This document shows, in pieces, positions 7,844 to 16,729 of a DNA stretch of 64,000 nt. The position numbers and the translations under genes were made by a program. A model generated the notes under the pieces. The model was not told the DNA's origin, did no database searches, and saw only the letters and a program-made list of their open reading frames with translations. The DNA comes from Sphingobacterium gobiense (GTDB lineage: Bacteria; Bacteroidota; Bacteroidia; Sphingobacteriales; Sphingobacteriaceae): the NCBI RefSeq assembly GCF_002980575.1, contig NZ_PVBS01000002.1, positions 186,001 through 250,000 on the forward strand. Reading direction: 5' to 3'. Numbering within the stretch: the first letter of the stretch is position 1; every line of letters starts with the position of its first letter.

Positions 7844-9250
7844 ATGTTGTTGAATAAGGATGCCTTTGGAGAAGACTTCATCTGGGGCGTTTCCACTGCT
7901 GCTTATCAGATCGAGGGAGCGCATAACCACGATAGTAAAGGGTTATCGATCTGGGATGTCTTTGTAAAAAGAAAGAATAAAATCTTCCAAAATCAACATG
8001 GGGATATTGCATGTGATTTTTACAATCGTTACGTAGACGATCTGTATCTGATGCACAGCCTAAACATTCCGAATTACCGATTTTCTATTTCGTGGAGCCG
8101 TATACTTCCTAATGGGACAGGCGAGATTAATCAGAAAGGAATCGATTTTTATAATCGGCTTATTGATCTTTCGCTAGAATTGGGTATAACACCTTGGGTA
8201 ACGCTTTACCATTGGGATCTTCCCCACGCACTGGAATCGAAGGGAGGTTGGGTAAATCGTGATGTCAAAGAGTGGTTTGGCAATTATGTGTCCATGTGCG
8301 TCCAGCATTTTGGAGACCGCGTGAAAAATTGGATGGTTTTAAACGAACCAGTTGTGTTTACCGGCGCGGGATATTTCTTTGGTGTGCACGCTCCAGGTAG
8401 AAAGGGGTTGGGCAATTTTTTAGCAGCTACGCATCATGCCGCGCTATCACAGGCTTACGGAGCACGGATAATTAAATCTATACAAAGCGACAGTTGTGTT
8501 GGTACGACGTTTTCATGCTCACACGTTGAGCCATTCCGCGCAATCGAAAAAGATATGCTTGCTGCAAGAAAGGCAGACGCCTTGCTCAATCGGCTGTTTA
8601 TCGAGCCGTTACTAGGTATGGGGTACCCTACACAGGATCTGAAGATTCTGAATCGAATAGAAAAATATATACAACAAGACGATGAGAGAGATCTGAAGTT
8701 TGATATGGATTTCATCGGCATACAAAATTACACACGAGAAGTAATCCGTTATGCACCTTTTGTCCCGTGGTTACAAGCAAAAATTGTCAGTGCAAAAAAA
8801 CGTAAGGTAGAGGTAACAGCTATGAATTGGGAAGTTTATCCAGCGTCAATCTATCACGTATTGAAGAAATTCAGTGCTTACGAAAATATGCCTCCGCTGA
8901 TGATAACTGAAAACGGAGCAGCCTTTCAGGATGAGGTCCGAGACCAACAAGTAAACGATTCGAAAAGAAAAACGTATTTAAAAGACACCATTGCGCAGGT
9001 GTTGCGTGCAAAACAAGAAGGGGTAAAAGTAAATGGATATTTCGTATGGACATTCCTCGATAACTTTGAGTGGGCAGAAGGATATCATCCCCGATTCGGA
9101 CTGGTGTATGTTGATTTTACAACGCAAAAACGTATCGTGAAATCTTCAGGCTACTGGTATGCTGACTTCCTTTCCGTGCGGAGTTCTAAACATATACCGC
9201 GTCACCTCGTAGAACAAATAAGCCCCAACGGGGAGGAGGGGCTTAGCTGA
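7844..9250 (+). CDS. Family 1 glycoside hydrolase (beta-glucosidase-like)
   Basis: 468 residues without a signal peptide, the usual length for cytoplasmic GH1. The N-terminal signature is FIWGVSTAAYQIEGAHNHDSKGLSIWD. The acid/base glutamate is E168 in NEPV and the nucleophile is E356 in MITENGA. The C-terminal GYFVWTFLDNFEWAEGYHPRFGL is also diagnostic. It hydrolyses beta-glucosides or related beta-glycosides taken up by the cell; the exact sugar cannot be read. A GGGAGAG lies about 8 bases before the ATG. The last codons overlap a GC-rich hairpin (9219-9245) that also looks like the terminator of the RNA element encoded on the other strand. Confidence 0.93.
   Translation: MLLNKDAFGEDFIWGVSTAAYQIEGAHNHDSKGLSIWDVFVKRKNKIFQNQHGDIACDFYNRYVDDLYLMHSLNIPNYRFSISWSRILPNGTGEINQKGIDFYNRLIDLSLELGITPWVTLYHWDLPHALESKGGWVNRDVKEWFGNYVSMCVQHFGDRVKNWMVLNEPVVFTGAGYFFGVHAPGRKGLGNFLAATHHAALSQAYGARIIKSIQSDSCVGTTFSCSHVEPFRAIEKDMLAARKADALLNRLFIEPLLGMGYPTQDLKILNRIEKYIQQDDERDLKFDMDFIGIQNYTREVIRYAPFVPWLQAKIVSAKKRKVEVTAMNWEVYPASIYHVLKKFSAYENMPPLMITENGAAFQDEVRDQQVNDSKRKTYLKDTIAQVLRAKQEGVKVNGYFVWTFLDNFEWAEGYHPRFGLVYVDFTTQKRIVKSSGYWYADFLSVRSSKHIPRHLVEQISPNGEEGLS
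9219..9245 (-). terminator. Hairpin terminator downstream of the tRNA-like element
   Basis: The arms TAAGCCCC (9219-9226) and GGGGCTTA (9238-9245) form an 8-bp stem with an 11-base loop. On the minus strand the stem is followed by TTTGTT, so it is placed as a terminator about 35 bases beyond the 3' end of the tRNA-like element. It lies inside the last codons of the GH1 gene. Confidence 0.5.
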
Positions 9251-9279
9251 CTAACTAACTAAACTAAACTTGATGATGT

Positions 9280-9354
9280 TGCAGAGGAAGGATTCGAACC
9301 TTCGGAACGTTACCGGCTAACGCTCTGCGGGTGGCCAATTCTGCTGACCGCTGT
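9280..9354 (-). tRNA. tRNA-like element, degenerate or non-standard
   Basis: On the minus strand there is a perfect T-arm (5-bp stem GAAGG/CCTTC around TTCGAAT, 9287-9303) followed by CTCTGC and an A in discriminator position (9280). No CCA is encoded. Going 5', there is a perfect 5-bp hairpin (CGTTA/TAACG, 9308-9322), then GCAGAG (9323-9328) complementary to the 3' CTCTGC, then a D-arm-like GGTC/GGCC stem (9333-9349). Taken as a full tRNA, the acceptor stem ACAGCGG/CCTCTGC has two mismatches, and the anticodon hairpin is short by about two bases with no U at position 33. No isotype can be assigned. It could be a decayed tRNA, or a compact RNA closed by GCAGAG/CTCTGC. A terminator follows. 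Confidence 0.45.
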
Positions 9355-9725
9355 AAATATACAGGCTATTTTTAAATCCGTCGAAACAAATAAATCATTT
9401 AACGTCCCCGTAACAATTGCTTTATACACGGTCGTTTTTTGAAGCATTTTCGGAATCAGCGTCACTGATAATCAAAAAAGTTTTGTGAGTTTTCGGTTAT
9501 GCGAGGTTGGGCAAAGAAGAGGGATTGACATAAATTATTGTTTCTTAATATAGAGGTAATATTGGAATTTTAGATTTGCGAAGTGGCTATGTGCGACTTT
9601 GTGGTGAATGCGTTTGGTAGTTTCGTCACCTAAAAGACAAACCGAGTGTAACGAGTTTATGGATATCATCGAAGTCAGACACGAAAGGGTAATACCTTGG
9701 AGAAAGACACAAATAAATAATTTTT
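9355..9725. other. Intergenic region before the ECF sigma gene
   Basis: About 370 A/T-rich bases between the tRNA-like element and the sigma gene. I see no convincing ORF, no perfect TANNTTTG box for the sigma gene, and no strong hairpin. It should hold the sigma-gene promoter (and that of the tRNA-like element on the other strand), but I cannot place either. Confidence 0.4.
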
Positions 9726-10340
9726 ATGCGAATGAAAAAGCGGACCGAATCGTATCTTGATTTGCCAGAGACGGTCTTACTTGAATTAGTAAAGCAAAGC
9801 GACCAAAGTGCCTTTCGGGAGTTATATAACCGATACAGTGGTAAGTTGTATGGGAATATAAAACGAATGACCAAATACAGTGAAATAGCTGACGATATAT
9901 TACAAGTCGTATTCATCAAAATCTGGGAAAATCGGCTCATTATCGACACCGACCGATCTTTCAAATCTTTTATCTTTCAAATAGCCCAAAATGCGGTTTT
10001 TGACAACTTCCGAAGAGAAGCAAGACAACACACGTTGAATGCTGTTACCTCACGTCGACGAGAAGAAAGAGAAAAGAGCGAGTCCCCTACCGAAAAATGG
10101 CTCAGAGAAAAGGAAGATAAGGCGATCTTGGAGAGCGCTGTGGATCAGCTTCCACCCAGAAGAAGAGAGATTTACCAATTATGCAAACTGGAAGGACTAA
10201 GCTATGACCAAGTGAGCGATATGCTAGGCGTTTCCACCTCGACGATCAATGATCATATCGTTAAAGCTACTAAAACCGTAAAGGAGTATCTAGTGGAGAC
10301 ACGCTATTACACACTACTTTTATTCTTTCTTATTTTTTAA
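9726..10340 (+). CDS. ECF RNA polymerase sigma factor (Bacteroidota RpoE-like)
   Basis: 204 residues. Sigma region 2 is at about 30-100 (SDQSAFRELYNRYSGKLYGN, DDILQVVFIKIWENR) and region 4 at about 135-190 (LPPRRREIYQLCKLEGLSYD, VSDMLGVSTSTINDHIVKA). It directs core polymerase to the promoters of its locus and is expected to be held by the FecR protein encoded next. The protein ends in a hydrophobic run (YYTLLLFFLIF), a feature shared with the second sigma factor in this window. ATG 9726 is chosen, with a GGAGAAAG about 25 bases upstream; ATG 9732 is an alternative. It heads the sigma-FecR-SusC-SusD-EEP-EEP gene order. Confidence 0.9.
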   Translation: MRMKKRTESYLDLPETVLLELVKQSDQSAFRELYNRYSGKLYGNIKRMTKYSEIADDILQVVFIKIWENRLIIDTDRSFKSFIFQIAQNAVFDNFRREARQHTLNAVTSRRREEREKSESPTEKWLREKEDKAILESAVDQLPPRRREIYQLCKLEGLSYDQVSDMLGVSTSTINDHIVKATKTVKEYLVETRYYTLLLFFLIF

Positions 10341-10413
10341 GCTTCCCTTACCGCTTAATTTTCTTTTGCTTTCACCCTTATTGAAAAAATAGTCCGAGCG
10401 GAGCAGATGTAAA

Positions 10414-10443
10414 TTTCTTTTCATACGTAATAGAGAAAAGAAA
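10414..10443 (+). promoter_or_regulatory. Hairpin just upstream of the FecR start codon
   Basis: TTTCTTTTC (10414-10422) and GAAAAGAAA (10435-10443) form a perfect 9-bp A/T-rich stem with a 12-base loop, ending 10 bases before the TTG start of the anti-sigma gene. It could limit anti-sigma translation or act as a weak sigma-gene terminator; this is inference. Confidence 0.35.
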
Positions 10444-10453
10444 ATACAAACGA

Positions 10454-11656
10454 TTGGAAAAGCATCCACATACAGTTGCGCATCTGTTTCAGAAATTTCT
10501 TCAGCAAGAGTGTACTGCTGAGGAACTGACTCAGCTCTATCGCTATTTCGATATTGATGAAAATACGGAAATGCTGAAAGAACTTATTCTGAAAGCGTTA
10601 AATAAGGAAGTCGATACGGTGGAGATCACTGCGCAGCAGCCACACTTGTCTAAGCTTTTTGATAAAATCGAGGAGAAAATCCAAGCGTCTGAAGGAACCC
10701 CCTGGTATAGATCTTTACATGCAATACATTGGACAAGGGTCGCAGCGACGGTTATGCTCGTCGCGTCAGCATCCCTATTCGCTTATCGGTATATAAAGCA
10801 TGCACCTAAGGAGCAGATAACAGCACAGGCAAAGGGCTATCTGCAACCCGGAACCGACAGAGCCGAATTAACCCTATTTAATGGGAAGAAAATAGTATTA
10901 AATGAGCTGGAGCAAGATCAGCTGCTCCAAGAGGCGGGTATTACGATCTCCAATACATCGGAAGGACTGGTTATCTATCGGGTCGATGACGATAATATAG
11001 ACCAGGCCGACCATGCGCTGAATACCATGCGGACGCCGCGAGGTGGTCAGTACCAAATTATTTTGGCCGATGGGACGAAAGTTTGGCTGAATGCATCATC
11101 CTCATTAATTTTTCCAAGTCATTTTTCAGGAAACAAGCGCAGCGTGAAGCTGGAAGGCGAGGCCTATTTTGAAGTGGCGCATGATGCCGCCAAACCTTTT
11201 TTTGTGCAGACCGCCGAAAGCGAAGTGAAAGTGTTGGGTACCAGCTTCAATGTAATGGCTTATCCGGATGAGCAAAAGAGCCAAATAACTTTGTTAACAG
11301 GCTCCGTCCATGTAAAAAGAGGTGAAGAAGCAATGCGCCTGATCCCGGGGCAGCAGGCAGAAATCAAGCGAAAGCAACAAGGAATTCAGATGCGTGTCGT
11401 AGACATAGAGCCTATCATCGCTTGGAAAAATGGAATCTTTCTTTTTGACCAATCTGAACTGCCACAGGTGATGCGGCAGATAGGTCGATGGTATGATGCC
11501 GAGGTGGTTTATAAAGGGGAAGTGCCTGAGGTGAGCCTAACAGGAATGGTATCCCGCCAAGACTCCTTGGCTACGCTTCTTTCTATTTTGGAGCGTGCTG
11601 GAGGGTTACACTTTGATGTTCAGAAAAACAAAATAATGGTCAAACAATTAAAATAA
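10454..11656 (+). CDS. FecR-family anti-sigma factor
   Basis: 400 residues. The N-terminal cytoplasmic sigma-binding segment is at 1-90, one membrane helix at about 93-113 (WTRVAATVMLVASASLFAYR), the periplasmic FecR domain at about 190-290 (MRTPRGGQYQIILADGTKVW, LEGEAYFEVAH, VLGTSFNVMAYP), and a C-terminal DUF4974/STN-like domain at about 325-395 (FDQSELPQVMRQIGRWYDAE). It should hold the upstream sigma factor inactive until the STN domain of the downstream SusC signals substrate binding. The start is TTG 10454; no in-frame ATG exists until residue 40, inside the conserved region. The other FecR gene in this window also starts with TTG in a similar context. Confidence 0.92.
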   Translation: MEKHPHTVAHLFQKFLQQECTAEELTQLYRYFDIDENTEMLKELILKALNKEVDTVEITAQQPHLSKLFDKIEEKIQASEGTPWYRSLHAIHWTRVAATVMLVASASLFAYRYIKHAPKEQITAQAKGYLQPGTDRAELTLFNGKKIVLNELEQDQLLQEAGITISNTSEGLVIYRVDDDNIDQADHALNTMRTPRGGQYQIILADGTKVWLNASSSLIFPSHFSGNKRSVKLEGEAYFEVAHDAAKPFFVQTAESEVKVLGTSFNVMAYPDEQKSQITLLTGSVHVKRGEEAMRLIPGQQAEIKRKQQGIQMRVVDIEPIIAWKNGIFLFDQSELPQVMRQIGRWYDAEVVYKGEVPEVSLTGMVSRQDSLATLLSILERAGGLHFDVQKNKIMVKQLK

Positions 11657-11693
11657 AAATCGATGCATAAAAAAACGCCCTATGAATGAAGAA

Positions 11694-11719
11694 TCCTTCC
11701 CGGCGGCAACCGAGAAGGA
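11694..11719 (+). promoter_or_regulatory. Hairpin in the FecR-SusC spacer
   Basis: TCCTTC (11694-11699) pairs with GAAGGA (11714-11719), and CGG/CCG inside extends the stem across a mismatch. There is no U-tract behind it, so it is more likely a processing or attenuation element separating low anti-sigma from high SusC expression than a full terminator. The second FecR-SusC pair has a comparable hairpin. Confidence 0.35.
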
Positions 11720-11798
11720 AAACGTTCGACTAAATTAACTGCTGCCATCAGCTGTCAGCATATCCTTTTATGAATTAATAATCAAACATTTCAAATGT

Positions 11799-14700
11799 AT
11801 GAAAGAAGTATTACATTTTAAACTCCGGCGATCTAAAACGATGGTCGTTCATTCAAAAAACAGTAGAAAATCCCCCAGATTTCGACGAACATTTTTAATT
11901 ATGAAGCTTACCGGCATTCTATTATTTTTTTTCGGCATGCATTTAAGTGCACATACCCTTGCACAGCATGTAACGTTACAGGCCCGAAATAGTAGCCTGA
12001 AAAGTGTTTTTAAAGAGCTCAATAAACAAACAGGTTATTATTTCATTTACAATGAGAATCTTGTGAAGCGCACGAAATCAATAGCAATAGATGTAAAAAG
12101 CGCTCCCTTGTCCAGCGTTTTGGATGAGATATCCAGCAATTTAGGGTTGACTTATACACTACAAGGAAAAACCATTATCCTAGAAGCGAATGCAGCGAAA
12201 GTGGCAACACCAGCTAGCCGTCCACAGCAGGAAACCGTGACAATCAACGGTGTGGTTTACGATACGCAGGAGCCGCCGATGCCACTGGCCGGCGTAAATG
12301 TCATGGTGAAGGGTACTGTCGAAAATACAACCACGGATGAATCCGGCTTCTTCTCCGTAAACGCGAAAAAGGGAGATGTGTTAGTGTTTACGATGGTAGG
12401 CTTCTACCCTAGAGAACACCGTGTTACGAAAAATGAAAGAAGCTTACCTATTGCCTTAAAAAGCGATGTGGCGGCACTCGATGAAGTTGTCGTAGTAGGG
12501 ATGAACGAACAACAGAAAAAACACATCGCCAGTTCATTATCGACGTTACCTATAGAGAGCAACATTGCCGGGAAGCCCATTACCAACCTTTCTCAGGCTT
12601 TGCAAGGCGGAGTGACCGGTATTCAGGTCAGTCAGGGTTCTGGATTGCCCGGCGGCGATGCAGCGACCGTATATATCCGGGGTATCACGACGTTGAACAG
12701 CGCAAACCCCTTGGTGTTGGTAGACGGAATTCCAATGGATATGAACCATATTGACCCCGTAACGGTGGAAAGCGTGACGGTATTGAAGGATGCGGCCGCG
12801 GCATCCATCTATGGATCACGTGCCGCAAATGGTGTGATTGTCGTTACAACTAAGAGAGGAACGCCTGGCAAAATGCGGGTGAATTACGATGGCTATTACG
12901 GCTACCAGACACCTACAGCATTACCCCAAACAGTGGATGCTGTTCGGTATATGGAGATGGACAACGAGGCGCATCTTGCTGCTGGTCAGGGCGCTCCCCA
13001 CGCCGATGTTGCCATCGAGGAGACGCGTAGAGGAGCAGACCCGCTTATGTACCCAAATACCAATTGGGTCGACCTGATGCTAGATAAGATGGCGCCGATT
13101 TCGAGCCACAGTCTTTCTGTGAGCGGAGGAAATAGTCTAGCACGGTTTGCCGTGACGGGAAACTATATGGATCAAGGAAGTATGCTTCCAAACACGAATG
13201 TTAAACGGTTTAATATCCGGGCCAACACCACTGTTACCTTAGCGGATAATTTTCTAGTCAATCTAGATTTTACGGCAATCAAACGGAATCGTGAGCTCGC
13301 GAATCGGGCGACGTCAGGCGGCACGTTTCGTTTGTTGGAGGATTTGTATCGCGTAGCGCCAAATGTATTGCCCCGTTTCCCGGATAGGGATGGACGACGA
13401 TTTTATGGACAATTTGCCGATATCGTTAATCCCTTGGCTTATGCAGAAGTTGGCGGGGTGCGTAAGAACGAATATACCGAATCCTTGATTAATTTCCGGC
13501 CAAAATGGACGGTGCTTCCTGGTTTGAATGTAAACGGGCAGTTCAGTTTCCGACTGAATAGTGATGCGCATCATAATGTACGCGAAAATTTTAATCACTT
13601 TGACTATTATACCGGTGTGTTGCTTCGGACGTGGGGCTTGCAAAGGGAGGCCAGCCAATCGCGTTCAACCTATTATTTTGTGGGTTTGAATGCAGACTAT
13701 ACGTTTAACCGCGATAAGCATAGCGTGTATAGTATTTTAGGATATTCGCAAGAACAACGAAATCAGGGCGACTGGACGATCTTCGCCTTGCGCTCTGCCT
13801 ATACTAAACTCAATTATTCGTACGACGACCGTTTCCTCTTGGAAGGAACAGTTCGTATGGATGGCTCATCGCGGTTCGGCCCGGGCAAGAAATATGGTTT
13901 CTTCCCCTCCGTTGCGGTGGGTTGGAACCTGCATAACGAATCGTTCTTGAACGAGTCTACTATAGTGAACAATTTGAAGTTAAGAGCATCTTATGGTAGT
14001 CTAGGAAACGAGAACATCGACCCTTACCTTTACCAATCGTTGATCAGCCCGACTACCGCTTTGGAAGTGACTCACGGTAACCCGGATATTTCTTGGGAAA
14101 AAGTCGATATGCTAAATGTCGGATTCGATCTGGGTTTATTTGCATCCAATAAACTGGAGCTGACGGTAGATTTCTACGATAAGCGGACCAATGGGATGCT
14201 TTTGCAACCACAATTGCCGCTGACCGGAGGCTTCCAAGCCAAGGTGCCCGTGAATGCCGGCGAGGTACAGAATAGGGGGTGGGAAGCATCATTAACCTAT
14301 ACGGAAAGGCTGGATAACGGGTTTGGGTTTTCTCTACGACCGGGCATTACTTACAACAAGAATGAGATTTTGAGTCTTGTAGGAGGACCTTACGAAAGTA
14401 GCGGGGGAGATGTCCGCAATCAAGTTGGGTCGAGTATCGGCAGTCTTTTTGGGTATCGGACCGATGGTTTATTGCAGGCTGACGACTTCGATGACAACGG
14501 AGCGCCTCTGATTCCGGTCAGGAGTGTGGAGTCAGCTCCGGGTGATATTAAATACATTGATCTCAATCAAGATGGACAGATTGATGAAGCGGATAAAACG
14601 ATTATCGGTGACCCCATGCCTCGTATTAACTTCTTTTCCAACTTTCGGTTTGATTATAAAAACTTCGATTTGGAGTTTTTACTTCAAGGTACCGGCAAGA

Positions 14701-15095
14701 GTGATGCGATGCTGACGGGTATGTTTGCTCTTCCGCTCGATAGAAGCGCAGATGGTGGGGTGCCTACAACTTATTATGCGGACAACTATTGGGCTCCCAA
14801 TCGAACCGATGCGCGTTTTCCACGATTAAATGCCAGTCCGGGAGATAACCGTATGGCTTCTGATTTTTGGTTTCAGAATGCTGCCTATGTTCGTGTGAAG
14901 TTCATCCAATTGGGCTATACGCTAAATTCGCAGATGGCCAACCGGTTGAAGCTTTCTGGATTACGCGTATTCTTGAATGCACAGAACCCCATGACCTTCA
15001 CGAGCGTGAAATTGGTGGATCCCGAAAGCCGGGGAGACCAATGGAAACATAGTATTATGGCAACATATTCAGTAGGAGCAAGTATAAGATTTTAA
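11799..15095 (+). CDS. SusC/RagA-family TonB-linked outer-membrane receptor with STN domain
   Basis: 1098 residues. A long basic N-terminus precedes the signal peptide (LIMKLTGILLFFFGMHLSAH, cleaved near AQ-H at 57). Then come an STN signalling domain (about 57-130; SSLKSVFKELNKQTGYYFIY), a carboxypeptidase-regulatory domain (about 147-230), a TonB plug (about 235-350; IRGITTLNSANPLVLVDGIP, GSRAANGVIVVTTKRG) and a 22-strand-type barrel ending in GASIRF. It imports a SusD-bound ligand through the outer membrane and, via STN, signals to FecR and the ECF sigma factor. SusD starts 4 bases after its stop, so they are translationally close. Confidence 0.95.
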   Translation: MKEVLHFKLRRSKTMVVHSKNSRKSPRFRRTFLIMKLTGILLFFFGMHLSAHTLAQHVTLQARNSSLKSVFKELNKQTGYYFIYNENLVKRTKSIAIDVKSAPLSSVLDEISSNLGLTYTLQGKTIILEANAAKVATPASRPQQETVTINGVVYDTQEPPMPLAGVNVMVKGTVENTTTDESGFFSVNAKKGDVLVFTMVGFYPREHRVTKNERSLPIALKSDVAALDEVVVVGMNEQQKKHIASSLSTLPIESNIAGKPITNLSQALQGGVTGIQVSQGSGLPGGDAATVYIRGITTLNSANPLVLVDGIPMDMNHIDPVTVESVTVLKDAAAASIYGSRAANGVIVVTTKRGTPGKMRVNYDGYYGYQTPTALPQTVDAVRYMEMDNEAHLAAGQGAPHADVAIEETRRGADPLMYPNTNWVDLMLDKMAPISSHSLSVSGGNSLARFAVTGNYMDQGSMLPNTNVKRFNIRANTTVTLADNFLVNLDFTAIKRNRELANRATSGGTFRLLEDLYRVAPNVLPRFPDRDGRRFYGQFADIVNPLAYAEVGGVRKNEYTESLINFRPKWTVLPGLNVNGQFSFRLNSDAHHNVRENFNHFDYYTGVLLRTWGLQREASQSRSTYYFVGLNADYTFNRDKHSVYSILGYSQEQRNQGDWTIFALRSAYTKLNYSYDDRFLLEGTVRMDGSSRFGPGKKYGFFPSVAVGWNLHNESFLNESTIVNNLKLRASYGSLGNENIDPYLYQSLISPTTALEVTHGNPDISWEKVDMLNVGFDLGLFASNKLELTVDFYDKRTNGMLLQPQLPLTGGFQAKVPVNAGEVQNRGWEASLTYTERLDNGFGFSLRPGITYNKNEILSLVGGPYESSGGDVRNQVGSSIGSLFGYRTDGLLQADDFDDNGAPLIPVRSVESAPGDIKYIDLNQDGQIDEADKTIIGDPMPRINFFSNFRFDYKNFDLEFLLQGTGKSDAMLTGMFALPLDRSADGGVPTTYYADNYWAPNRTDARFPRLNASPGDNRMASDFWFQNAAYVRVKFIQLGYTLNSQMANRLKLSGLRVFLNAQNPMTFTSVKLVDPESRGDQWKHSIMATYSVGASIRF

Positions 15096-15099
15096 AAAA

Positions 15100-16698
15100 A
15101 TGAACAAACGATATATTTATTCAACGTGTTTAGCAGTTGGTTTGTTAACAACAACTGGCTGTGAGAAATTTCTAGTGCAGGATCACCCTACCAGTGTATA
15201 CGACGAGCTGTGGTGGAATACGGCCGCAGACGCGGAGCTGGGGCTTTACAGGTGCTATGTCGGAATTCCGCATGGCCTTTCGGGACGGCAAATTATATTC
15301 TTGGATGCCCTAAGTGACCAGCTCGTGGCACGACAAAGTACACGTGGCGAATACGAAGCCTATGTTAAAGGAATACAAGCGTCGAATTGGGACAAATCCA
15401 ACCATATTTATATGGACAACTATAAGACCATCCGGCGCGTCAACCGTTTACTCGAAAACATAGGTAAAGTGTATATGGAAGATTGGTTAAAAGACCGCTA
15501 TATTTTGGAGGCTAGGGCCCTGCGGGCCTATTATCACATGGAGTTACTGCTTTTATTTGGTGGTGTACCTATTGTAACAACGGCGCTCAGCCCTGAAAAT
15601 AGCTATATGGAAAGGAATACAGAGCAAGAAGTGTACGAATTTGCCCTATCTGAACTGCTGCAATGTGCTGAAGGACTACCTGCAAAATATGATTTTGCGG
15701 ACCGCACCCGGATTACATCAGGTATTGCATATGCATTAGCTACGCGGCTTGCCCTGTTCTACCACGATTACGAAACGGCAAGACATGCATCCTTAAAAAT
15801 TATTGAATCAGGAGAGTATGAGTTGTACAGAAGTGCAAATCCGACCAATAGCTATGCCGATCTATTTAGCTATGCTGGCGAAGAGAATAAGGAACGTATT
15901 TTCTTTCGGGATGAAGGGAACAGCGGTGCGTTTACCGCGATCGGCATGCCCAGCGAGGGCGGGCAAAGTGTACTATCGCCTACAGCGGCGATTGTCGACA
16001 CCTATCAGCTCAAGGACGGACGCAACTTGAGTGAACTTTCTGCAGACTCTATTGCGCTATTTCATCGCGACCCTAACCATAAGGATATGCGCGATCCACG
16101 TTTGAAAGCGTCTGTTTTGCTTGTCGGCGATACCTTTATGAGCTCGACATTGAACCCATTCGATAATTCTATCGTTAACGCCAACCGCCTAGGAAATCAA
16201 TTTTCAACCGTTACGGGTTACTGGGTGAAAAAACACCTTGATGAGCGAGACAAAGTCAATACACCCACTACGCGGATCCTTGATTTTATGATCATTCGTT
16301 ATGCTGAAGTATTATTGAGTTACGCGGAGACCCTCGTCGAACTCGGAGAATGGGATCATCCGGATGTGCTGTATTACGTCAATTTAGTGCGTAATCGAGC
16401 CGGTATGCCAAGTGCTACGCTAAAAAAATACGATTCAAAGGAAAAAATGCGTGCGCTTATCCGCCAAGAAAGGTCGGTGGAGCTGGCATTTGAAGGCGTT
16501 CACTATTTTGACATCCGACGATGGGGAACTTGGAAAGAGGTGATGAACGGTACGGTATATGGCGCCGTCGATCCCGAAACCGGAAGGAAAATCGAAGTGG
16601 AAACCCGTACGACGAATGGCGACCGCTCCTTTTGGTGGCCTATTCCAGAAGTGGAAATGTTGTCGAATCCGAAGATGGAACAAAATCCTGGTTACTAA
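15100..16698 (+). CDS. SusD/RagB-family surface lipoprotein
   Basis: 532 residues, the expected size for SusD. The signal peptide ends at TTTGC with lipidated C21, followed by EKFLVQDHP. The N-terminal half is helical and TPR-like (AELGLYRCYVGIPHGLSGRQ; LEARALRAYYHMELLLLFGG), with the conserved RALRAYYHxELLLLFGGVPIV block. The C-terminus carries the SusD signature (LIRQERSVELAFEGVHYFDI, RRWGTW) and the P-N-P/NPGY ending. It caps the SusC barrel and binds the nutrient at the cell surface. It lies directly after susC and 31 bases before the first EEP lipoprotein, in one operon. Confidence 0.95.
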   Translation: MNKRYIYSTCLAVGLLTTTGCEKFLVQDHPTSVYDELWWNTAADAELGLYRCYVGIPHGLSGRQIIFLDALSDQLVARQSTRGEYEAYVKGIQASNWDKSNHIYMDNYKTIRRVNRLLENIGKVYMEDWLKDRYILEARALRAYYHMELLLLFGGVPIVTTALSPENSYMERNTEQEVYEFALSELLQCAEGLPAKYDFADRTRITSGIAYALATRLALFYHDYETARHASLKIIESGEYELYRSANPTNSYADLFSYAGEENKERIFFRDEGNSGAFTAIGMPSEGGQSVLSPTAAIVDTYQLKDGRNLSELSADSIALFHRDPNHKDMRDPRLKASVLLVGDTFMSSTLNPFDNSIVNANRLGNQFSTVTGYWVKKHLDERDKVNTPTTRILDFMIIRYAEVLLSYAETLVELGEWDHPDVLYYVNLVRNRAGMPSATLKKYDSKEKMRALIRQERSVELAFEGVHYFDIRRWGTWKEVMNGTVYGAVDPETGRKIEVETRTTNGDRSFWWPIPEVEMLSNPKMEQNPGY

Positions 16699-16729
16699 TT
16701 GTTGAAAATAATATTTAAAGATACATGTT

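Noticed and set aside
9280-9354. Ordinary tRNA gene of defined isotype
   Set aside because: The T-arm is perfect, but the acceptor mismatches, short anticodon hairpin and missing U33 prevent an isotype call.
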